Source of the DNA: Streptomyces sp. MNU76
Lineage (GTDB): Bacteria; Actinomycetota; Actinomycetes; Streptomycetales; Streptomycetaceae
Length of the DNA stretch: 64,000 nucleotides
Reading direction: 5' to 3'
Assembly (NCBI RefSeq): GCF_020982545.1
Contig: NZ_JAJKLK010000026.1
Location: 62,001-126,000 of the forward strand
How positions within the stretch are numbered: position 1 is the first letter of the stretch; every line of letters starts with the position of its first letter. Below, piece after piece: positions 41,599 through 48,984 of this stretch. Under the pieces are notes generated by a model, which was not told where the DNA came from, did not search any database, and was given only the letters and a program-made list of their open reading frames with translations. The position numbers were made by a program, and so were the translations under genes.

Positions 41599-43749
41599 TC
41601 ACCCCGCGGAGCGTCCCGTGGCCCGGAGCAGCAGCAGCGCCACGTCGTCCGCCCGCTCCTCCGCCGCCTCGGTCTCCCGTACGAGATCGTCGGCCAGCGC
41701 GTCCAACGGCCGCTCCCCGGCCGTCGACAGCCGCTCCCCGAGATCCGCCAGCGCGTCCTCGATGTCGACGCCCGGCGACTCGATCAGCCCGTCCGTGTAC
41801 AGAGCCAGCACCGAACCCTCCGGCAGCGCCACCTCCGTCGTCGGGTACGTGGCCGCCGCGTCGATCCCCAGCAGCGGACCGCCCGCGAGGTCGAGCACCC
41901 GCACCTTCCCGTCCGGCCGGCGCAGCAACGGCGGCGGATGCCCGGCCCGCGTCATGACGGCCGTCCCGTGCTCCGGGTCCAGCCGCAGATACAGACAGCT
42001 GGCGAACAGTTCCGAACCCAGGTCGATCAGCAGCCGGTTGGTGCTGCTCATCACCTCCTCCGGCGTCTGCCCGACGGTCGTGTACGCGCGCACGGCCGTA
42101 CGGAGCTGCCCCATCAGCCCCGCCGCCGTCACGTTGTGCCCCTGTACGTCGCCGATGACGGCCGACGCCCTCCCGTGCGAGAGGACCAGGTCGAAGAAGT
42201 CGCCGCCGATGTCCATGCCACGGGTGGCCGGCAGATAGCGGGAGGCGGACTCGATGCCCGGGATGGAGGGCAGCGAGTGCGGCAACAGCGCCTTCTGGAG
42301 GCCGTGCGCCACCTGGTGCTTGGCGTCGTACAGCAGAGCCCGCTCCAGTGCCTGGGCGATGAGGCCGCTGAGGCTGGTCAGCACCGCGCGTTCCTCGGCC
42401 GGGAACGGATGTGGCTCCGCGTACCCGAGGACCCAGGTGCCCACCGGCCGCCCCGAGGCGATCAGCGGGATGTACGCCCAGGCGCCCAGCCCGTCCGGGG
42501 TCTCCTTCCGCAGCGGATACAGGTGCTCCAGCTGTTGCCGGGACTCGAAGAACGCGGGCACCCCGGTGGCCAGGGCGTGCGCCCCGGGCATCGCCGCGGT
42601 GAGCGGCATCCCGTCGAAACGCTCCACGAGATGCGGGTCGGCGTAGCCGCGGTGCCCGAGCACATGCAGGCGCCCGGCGCGTGAGCCGAGCATCACCAGG
42701 GCCTGGCTGCCGATGGCCGGGGCGATCTCGTCGGCCACCAGCTCCACCACGTCCTGCACCCCGACCGCCTCGGTGAGCGCGCTCGCCAGCGCCAGCACGT
42801 GGTGGATGGTCACCAGTCGGCCCGGTCCGTGGTCCTCCTCCCGCGCCGTGTGCTCGGCCTCGGCGACCGCCCGGGCTCGGGAGATCCGTACGCTCAGCCC
42901 GTTGGTCCCCGGATACAGCCGGAAGGACAGCCAGTCGCTCGGCGGCCTCAGCGCCACGAACGACGTCACGTGCTGGCTCATCAGGGCCGCCCGGTACCGG
43001 TCCTCGTACGCGGGATCGTTGAGCCACGGCACGGACGCCCACAGCTGGGTGCCCAGCAGGCCGCTCACCGGGATGCCGAGCAGTTCGGCGGTGGCCGCGT
43101 TGGCGAAGGTGATCCGCCCGTGCAGATCGAGCGCGCACATCCCGTACGGCAGCCGCGCCACCATCCGCGCCGCCTCCACCGTGCCGAGCGTCCCCGCGAC
43201 CGTGGTCGTCGACGGCGCCGACAGGTCCGGCTCCGGCCGCACCGGGCGGCCCTCCTCCTCGGCGCGCCGCAGCCGCATCGCGAGCCGGTCGCAGGCCGAG
43301 GTCAGCTGGTCCCGCTCGCGCTCGCTGAGCTCGGGCGGGTGGGAGCCGGGCCAGGTCAGGAAGACCGCGCCGTAGGTGGTGTCACGGGTGGCCACCGGCA
43401 GGGCGGCCAGGGCGAACGGGTAGGGCAGGACCACCGCGATCCGGGGATAGCGGCGGGCCATCTGTTCCTCGCCGTTGACCCACACCAGCCGCCGTCCCCG
43501 TACGGCCTCGGAGACCGGGACCGGTGAGTTGAGTCCCACCCGCTCCCAGGGCGCGGCGAACGATCTCGGCAGCCCCGCCATCACGGCCATCTCCAGGACC
43601 GGCTCGTCCGGCGTCAGCAGGTACACCGCGCCCGAGTGGGCCTGGACGTCGTCCATCATCGCGGCCAGTGCCAGCGACAGCAGTGGATGATGGCCGACGC
43701 GTCCCGTCTCGACGGTCGCCCGCGCTCCTGACGCGTGGACGTCGGACAT
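41599..43749 (-). CDS. GAF-PAS-GAF-SpoIIE serine phosphatase
   Basis: Cytoplasmic PP2C-type phosphatase of 716 residues. ATG 43749 has AGGAGG 8 bases upstream. Domains: GAF (about 20-165; AHSGAVYLLTPDEPVLEMAV), PAS (about 185-320; YGMCALDLHGRITFANAATA), GAF (about 330-490) and SpoIIE catalytic domain (about 500-712). Catalytic motifs are GGDFFDLVLSHGRASAVIGD, VQGHNVTAAGLM and LALYTDGLIESPGVDIEDAL with RADDVALLLL. Unlike the proteins at 11116 and 52045 it has no ATPase domain. Predicted role is dephosphorylation of an anti-anti-sigma factor in response to a ligand or redox signal. It lies upstream of, and divergent from, the AmfR-like regulator. Confidence 0.93.
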   Translation of the reverse strand: MSDVHASGARATVETGRVGHHPLLSLALAAMMDDVQAHSGAVYLLTPDEPVLEMAVMAGLPRSFAAPWERVGLNSPVPVSEAVRGRRLVWVNGEEQMARRYPRIAVVLPYPFALAALPVATRDTTYGAVFLTWPGSHPPELSERERDQLTSACDRLAMRLRRAEEEGRPVRPEPDLSAPSTTTVAGTLGTVEAARMVARLPYGMCALDLHGRITFANAATAELLGIPVSGLLGTQLWASVPWLNDPAYEDRYRAALMSQHVTSFVALRPPSDWLSFRLYPGTNGLSVRISRARAVAEAEHTAREEDHGPGRLVTIHHVLALASALTEAVGVQDVVELVADEIAPAIGSQALVMLGSRAGRLHVLGHRGYADPHLVERFDGMPLTAAMPGAHALATGVPAFFESRQQLEHLYPLRKETPDGLGAWAYIPLIASGRPVGTWVLGYAEPHPFPAEERAVLTSLSGLIAQALERALLYDAKHQVAHGLQKALLPHSLPSIPGIESASRYLPATRGMDIGGDFFDLVLSHGRASAVIGDVQGHNVTAAGLMGQLRTAVRAYTTVGQTPEEVMSSTNRLLIDLGSELFASCLYLRLDPEHGTAVMTRAGHPPPLLRRPDGKVRVLDLAGGPLLGIDAAATYPTTEVALPEGSVLALYTDGLIESPGVDIEDALADLGERLSTAGERPLDALADDLVRETEAAEERADDVALLLLRATGRSAG

Positions 43750-44030
43750 GCCGACCACCTCCTCGCACGACCGTGCGACAGACCCCAGGGTCAAGGCTCC
43801 TCCCTGGGGGCCGCCCCCGCACGGCGAGCGGCGGCCGCGGACCCTCCGCCGTACCCCCTCTCGCCCACGCCATGCCCCCGCGCTGATGCGCGGCATCGCG
43901 CACGTGCGCCGCGAGTGCGCCCCCACGCACCCCGATGGCTGGTTCTTCGCGCCCGGGCGTGGTGGGGGGCGCCAACAATGGGCACGCGCTGAGCGGAGGA
44001 CATCGGTGGCCGGCAGGCGGAGGGGCGAAC

Positions 44031-44633
44031 GTGATCCGGGTACTTCTCGTGCATGACGAGTGTCTGGTCAGATCGGTGCTGGCGGAGTGGCTCCGCCGGG
44101 AACCCGACCTGACGGTGTTCCACACGTCCTGGCGCGCCGCGCCGGGGCGGGTGCGGACCCTGCGGCCCGAGGTCTGCGCCGCGGACCTGGACTGCGCGGA
44201 CGCGGTCGGCATCCCGCCGCTCGCCGATCTGCGCGGCGCGGGCGGCCCGGCCCCCGGTCTGCTGGTCCTCGCGCACGCGGGCAGACCCGGCCTGCTCAAG
44301 CGCGCGGCGGAGGCGGGTGCCCTCGGCTACGTGGACAAGGAGGGCTCCCCGCAGCGGCTGGTGTCCGCGATCCGAGAGGTCGCCCGGGGGAGACGCTTCG
44401 TCGACGACTCCCTCGGCTTCGGCTTCCTCAAGGCCGCCGAGATGCCGCTGACACGGCGGGAGTTGAGCGTGTTATCCCTGGCTGCCGAGGGTGCCTCCGT
44501 CGCGGAGATCGCCGGCAGCCTGCACCTCTCCCACGGGACCGTGCGCAACTACATGGCCGCGATCACCCGCAAGACGGGGGCGCGCAACAGGATCGACGCG
44601 ATCAGGATCTCGCAGGGGGAGGGGTGGCTCTGA
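44031..44633 (+). CDS. amfR: AmfR/RamR-like atypical response regulator
   Basis: A 200-residue LuxR-type regulator. GTG 44031 has GGAGGGG 5-6 bases upstream. The receiver-like part starts VIRVLLVHDECLVRSVLAEW, and the expected phosphorylation pocket is degenerate (CAADLDCADAVGIPP). The output domain is typical: MPLTRRELSVLSLAAEGASV, AEIAGSLHLSHGTVRNYMAA and KTGARNRIDAIRISQGEGWL, the last nearly matching RamR/AmfR as I recall them. It faces the amf operon from the other side, and it ends 23 bases from the broken transporter's likely stop. In related species this protein activates the operon for the SapB/AmfS surfactant peptide needed for aerial growth. Confidence 0.88.
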   Translation: MIRVLLVHDECLVRSVLAEWLRREPDLTVFHTSWRAAPGRVRTLRPEVCAADLDCADAVGIPPLADLRGAGGPAPGLLVLAHAGRPGLLKRAAEAGALGYVDKEGSPQRLVSAIREVARGRRFVDDSLGFGFLKAAEMPLTRRELSVLSLAAEGASVAEIAGSLHLSHGTVRNYMAAITRKTGARNRIDAIRISQGEGWL

Positions 44634-44655
44634 AACGCCGGGGGAGCTCACCGGC

Positions 44656-46718
44656 CTAGGAACCGGGGACCAGGCACCGACCAGGTCCCGGTACAGCGGT
44701 GAGCGGGCCAGGAGTCCGTCGTGGTCCCCGTACGCGACGGATCGTCCGTCCATGACCAGCACCCGGTCCGCGCGGCGGGCCGAGCTGAGGCGGTGCGCGA
44801 CGACCACGAGGGTCGTGCCCGGCCGCCGAGCGAAGGCCCGCTCCGCGCGTTCCTCCGCCTCCGCGTCCAGGTGACAGGTCGCCTCGTCGAGGATCATGAC
44901 CTCCGCGTACGACAGGTACGCCCGCGCCAGCGCGACGAGTTGCCGCTCCCCGGCGGACAGCGCGCCCGGGTCGACCTCTCCGGCCGGGCCGCCCAGCCGG
45001 ACCATCACCTCGGTGAGCCCCACGGCCTCCGCGGCGGCCCACAACTCGTCCTCGGGCACGGGTTTCGGCCGTAGCTCGCCGAGGTTTTCCGCGAGGGATC
45101 CCCCGAAGACGTACGCCTCCTGCGGGATGAGCACCCGGTGTGAGTGGGATGTGGCGCCGGGTACCGGCCGTCCACACAAGTGGACGGTGCCGTGCCGGGG
45201 GCGCAGGAGACCGGCGACGATCCCGGTGAGCGTGGACTTGCCGACGCCGCTGGGGCCGACGACGGCCAGGTGCGTGCCGTGGGGGAGGCGGAGGTCGAGG
45301 CCGTCGAGGACGGGGGTGCCGGAGGAGCCGTAGGCGAAGGTGACGGAGGCGAGGGAGAGGGCGTCGTCGGAGGCCGCGTCGTGCGGGTCGGCCGCGTGGT
45401 GGGCGGCGTCGGCGGTGGAGTGCGTCGGCGACGGGGTGCGCGTCGAGGGCCGGGGTGGGGTCGTCCGAGGGAGGGCGGGTGCCGGGGCCAGTCTGCGAGC
45501 ACCACCGCGAGTCGGGAGCCGCTGGTGCCCAGGCCGTGGACCAGGTTCTGCAGGGCGGGGAGGAGGGACTGGGTGACGTAGGCGAGGGCGCCGATCAGGG
45601 CGCCCGCCGTCACCCCCTGGTCCAGGAGCCAAGGGGCGGCCACCAGGAGCAGTACGACGGGCAGTTGGCCACCGATCGCGAGGGAGGCGACCCGTGCGAC
45701 GCCCCAGTGGGCCAGGGAGCGCGCGGCCCGGAACTCCGCGTCGACGCACCGGCCGGTGTCGGCGGCGACCGTGTCCTCCGCGCCGGCCGCCGTGATGTCC
45801 CGCAGCCCCGGGCAGACGGCACCGAGCCGGTCGGCGAGAGCCTCGTCGGCGACCAGGAAGCGCTCTTGGCGGCGGGCCAGGGGCCTGAGCGTCACCAGGA
45901 AGAGGGTCACGCCGGTGACCAGCGGGGGGCCGACGACCAGCAGCAGCGGCGGGGCCAGCGAGAAGAGGCCGACGAGCGCCCCGGCGGAGGTGAACAGGAA
46001 CGAGCGGGACACCATGACGAGTCCGGCGAAGGTGTCCCGGGCGATCTCCACCTGCTGGGTCAGCCCCGACAGGGCCCACCGTCCGCCTCCCGGACCCCCG
46101 GTCGACCACCCACGCACCAGCCGGTCCCGCAACGGTTCCACGAGCCCCGCCACGCACGCGTACACCCGCCAGGTGCCCACCGCCCCGAGCACCACCGCCC
46201 CGGCGGCGGCCCCGAGCCAGCCCAGGCCGACGCCCGCCCGCCCGCGAAACCGTCGTCGAGGGCCGCGCGAGGGCGTACCCCATGAGAAAGGTCTGCCCCG
46301 TCTCCAGCACGGACCACAGCACCAGCCGCACGACGACCCACCCCCGCCGCCGAAGAAACCGGAGACCCCGGCGGATGAGCCCCGGCGTATCGACGCACGG
46401 TCGCGCCGCCCCGACGGCGCGCCCGGTCTCCCGCGGCCCGGTCCCCGTCGCGCGGGCGGCGGGCCCGGCCCCCGCCGGTCCGCCTTCGTGCCCGGCTCGG
46501 GTTGTGCCGGTGGCGGGCGCGGTCCCGGTCGTTCCGCCGGCGGGCCTGGTTCGCGTGGTGTCGGTGCCGGGCCTGGTTCGGGTGGTGTCGGTCGCCGGGC
46601 CGGGCTCCGTCGCTTCGCCGACATGCCCGGTTCGGTTCGTGCCGCCATCGTGCCGGGGGCGCCGCGCGCCGGGTCCGGGGCCCCCGGCGGGCCCTCCTCC
46701 TCCCTCGATCTTCTTCAC
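44656..46718 (-). pseudogene. amfA: Lanthipeptide ABC half transporter (AmfA/RamB position), frame-broken twice
   Basis: Membrane ABC protein in three frame segments. GTG 46718 overlaps the upstream transporter's stop (GTGA). The first segment has a long Thr/Arg/Gly/Pro N-terminal extension (TDTTRTRPGTDTTRTRPAGG) and the first helix (LIRRGLRFLRRRGWVVVRLV, GQTFLMGYALARPST). The frame then shifts at about 46235, where GGGC is repeated three times. The membrane domain continues in a second frame (AVVLGAVGTWRVYACVAGLV, PVVLLLVAAPWLLDQGVTAG). At about 45470 it returns to the first frame for the ATPase (VVGPSGVGKSTLTGIVAG, LSAGERQLVALARAYLSY, VMILDEATCHLDAE). The literal frame ends at 44472, inside the antisense regulator; another frame stops at 44656. 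The two main shifts cancel, so a few-base correction would restore the gene. Confidence 0.8.
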
Positions 46719-48532
46719 CGGCCCCCTCCGCCCGGCGCGCCCTGCGCCGAGGTGTCGTCGTGAGCCGCGGTGTCGTCGTGGGCGGTGTCGCCCCGGTCCT
46801 TGTCGGTCGGGGCCCGTGTTCCGAACAGTTCCCGGTACTCCGTCGTGCGCCACAGCTCCGTGTGCGGTCCCACCGCCCGTACTCTCCCCTTCTCCAGCCA
46901 CACCACGGTGTCCGCGCGGGCGGCCGTGGTGACGCGGTGGGCGACGAGCAGCCGGCTGCCACCGTTCGTGGGGCGAAGAACCGCGTCGGTGATGTCGTGC
47001 TCGGTGAGGGTGTCCAGGCTGGAGAGGGCGTCGTCGAGCACGAGGAGATGACAGTCGCGGGCGAACGCGCGGGCCAGGCCCAGGCGTTGGGCCTCACCAC
47101 CGGACAACGGGGCGTCGGCACAGGGCGTGGCGTAGCCGTCGGGAAGACGGCGGACGAAGCCGTCGGCGTGCGCGGCGCGGGCGGCCTCCCGGATCCGGGC
47201 GGGGGAGGGGCGGCCGGTGCCGAAGGCGATGGTGTCCTCCACCGACCCACCCAGCAGGGCCGGGCGTTCGAAGGCGTGGACGACCGCCCGGCGCAGCTCA
47301 CGGCGGTCCAAATCCGGCAGGGGCACCCCGTCGAGCAGCACCTCCCCGCCGTCCGGATCCGTCAGCCGCCCGGCCACCGCCGCGAGCAGCGACTTGCCCG
47401 CACCGGACCGGCCCACGACGGCGACCGTGGCACCGCCCGGCACCACCAGATCGACGTGGTCCAGCACGGCACGCCCACCCCGGCGGACGGTCACGGAGCG
47501 CAGCTCCAGCCGCCCCGTCCCGCCGGGCGGCAGCGCGCGCGTCCCGTACTCGGTCGCGGGCTCGCTCCGTATCTCGTCCAGGCGCCGGGCCGCCGTCCGC
47601 GCGCGGACCAGGCCCGAGAGCTGCCCGACCAGGACGCCGACGCCCGCGGCCAGCACGGCGTAGCGGGACGCGGCCAGCAACTCGCCCACGGACAGGTGCT
47701 GTCGGGTGAGCAGGACCCCGGCACCGGCCACGACGGCGAGCTGCAGGAGCGGGGCCACGGTGGCCGCGCGGGCGGCGGCGCGACCCTGGACGTGCCACAT
47801 GCGGTGCCCTTGGCGGGAGAGTTCGGGCAGAGGGCGCAGGACACGGGAGATGGTGCGGTCGGCCGTTCCGGCGGCCGCGATCGTGCGGTGTCCGGCGACG
47901 GCCTCGGCCAGACCCCCCGCGATACGGCCCTGGGCCCGCTGATAGCGCGCCGCGCAGTCGGAGGAGTCCCGCGCGAGGGTACGCAATACCAGGGCGAGCG
48001 GCGGGGCGCCGATCAGGAAGACCGCCGCGAGCCTCGGGTCGATCAGCGCGAGGGCCACCACCGCGCCCAGGGGCCCGGCGAGCGCAGCGACGAGCGCGGC
48101 GCCGGTAGCGGGGGCCGTGCCCGCCTGGGCCGCGTTCCCGACGAGCCGGGCCACCAGGTCCCCCGGGCCGAACCGGGAGCCGGCCCGTGGCCCCACGGCC
48201 AGGACGTGCCGGACGAGTCGGTGGCGCAGCCACGCGGTCGCCCGGGCGTTCGTGGTGCCGCCGAGCACGGTCTCGACCGCGTCGAGGACGGCCGCCGCGA
48301 GGACGAGCGCCGCGCACCGCAGCACCCAGGCCGAGCTGTCCGGGTCGCCCGCCAGCAGCAGGTCCAGGGCCCGGCCCAGCGCGGCCGGCAGCAACAGGTT
48401 CGCCCCCGTCGAGGCCATGGACACGAGCGCCAGGGCCGTACAACGGGGGCCGGAGTGCCGGACGGTCGAACGCAGCAGGGGGACGGACACGGCCGCCGGG
48501 CCGCGGGCCCCGCCTTCGGTGAGGGTCGTCAT
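46715..48532 (-). CDS. amfB: Lanthipeptide ABC half transporter (AmfB/RamA-like)
   Basis: A 605-residue membrane-ABC fusion. ATG 48532 has AGGA about 6 bases upstream. Membrane domain residues are about 20-310; the ATPase (about 350-570) has VVGRSGAGKSLLAAVAGRLT, LSGGEAQRLGLARAFARD and HLLVLDDALSSLDTLTEHD. No peptidase domain, as expected for AmfS-type systems, where leader removal is done by other proteases. It ends overlapping the second half transporter, with which it should form a heterodimer exporting the modified AmfS peptide. Confidence 0.88.
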   Translation of the reverse strand: MTTLTEGGARGPAAVSVPLLRSTVRHSGPRCTALALVSMASTGANLLLPAALGRALDLLLAGDPDSSAWVLRCAALVLAAAVLDAVETVLGGTTNARATAWLRHRLVRHVLAVGPRAGSRFGPGDLVARLVGNAAQAGTAPATGAALVAALAGPLGAVVALALIDPRLAAVFLIGAPPLALVLRTLARDSSDCAARYQRAQGRIAGGLAEAVAGHRTIAAAGTADRTISRVLRPLPELSRQGHRMWHVQGRAAARAATVAPLLQLAVVAGAGVLLTRQHLSVGELLAASRYAVLAAGVGVLVGQLSGLVRARTAARRLDEIRSEPATEYGTRALPPGGTGRLELRSVTVRRGGRAVLDHVDLVVPGGATVAVVGRSGAGKSLLAAVAGRLTDPDGGEVLLDGVPLPDLDRRELRRAVVHAFERPALLGGSVEDTIAFGTGRPSPARIREAARAAHADGFVRRLPDGYATPCADAPLSGGEAQRLGLARAFARDCHLLVLDDALSSLDTLTEHDITDAVLRPTNGGSRLLVAHRVTTAARADTVVWLEKGRVRAVGPHTELWRTTEYRELFGTRAPTDKDRGDTAHDDTAAHDDTSAQGAPGGGGR

Positions 48533-48564
48533 ACCCGTCCTGACGTGGGACGACCGGATGAACG

Positions 48565-48661
48565 GCCGGATGAAGGACAGACGGATGAAGGACAGACGGA
48601 TGAAGGACAGACGGATGAAGGACGGACGGATGGAGGACGGAGGGATGGAGAACGGACGGAT
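48565..48661. repeat. 15-base tandem repeat in the leader of the amfB transporter gene
   Basis: About six copies of GACGGATGAAGGACA lie between the amfS stop and the transporter start, the first four nearly perfect, the rest degenerate. They begin 33 bases upstream of the transporter ATG on the minus strand, so they are in its untranslated leader. On the minus strand each unit holds a TCCTTCATCCG-type pyrimidine-rich run. Confidence 0.8.
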
Positions 48662-48780
48662 GCGCTCCGGACGGCCCCTCCCCGGACAGTGCGGAGAGGA
48701 GCCGTCCGGAGCCGTCGGCGCGGCTCAGCCGCCGTGCCGGTCCGACGGGCGCCCAAGGTGGCCGGGACGCCCCGCTCGGA

Positions 48781-48897
48781 TCAGAGGCAGAGCGTGATGC
48801 TGGCCGCGCTCACACAGGACAGCACGCTCAGGGAGCTGGGGCCGCCGGTGCCGGTCGTCTCGTCGGCTTCCATCGTCTGCAGGTCGAGAAGTGCCAT
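48781..48897 (-). CDS. amfS: AmfS/RamS-like lanthipeptide precursor (SapB family), 38 aa
   Basis: Very short gene. ATG 48897 has AAAGGAA 6 bases upstream and a TGA at 48781. The leader MALLDLQTMEADE contains the LLDLQ recognition motif for the LanKC enzyme. The core region (GGPSSLSVLSCVSAASITLC) has two Ser-x2-Ser-x3-Cys units, SSLSVLSC and SAASITLC, exactly the spacing for two (methyl)lanthionine or labionin rings. It closely resembles AmfS of Streptomyces griseus. The gene lies between LanKC and the first transporter, as in amf/ram clusters. The product is a secreted, surface-active peptide that lowers surface tension so aerial hyphae can emerge. Confidence 0.93.
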   Translation of the reverse strand: MALLDLQTMEADETTGTGGPSSLSVLSCVSAASITLCL

Positions 48898-48984
48898 GTC
48901 GATTCCTTTCGATCGATGGCCCGCGAACGGGCCCTTGTGGGGACGGGGTGGTGCGTCACGACTCCGCCGGACGGCGGAGCCGCG

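Noticed and set aside
48565..48661. CRISPR-like or phage attachment repeat
   Set aside because: Units are directly adjacent with no spacers, and no cas or integrase genes are near.
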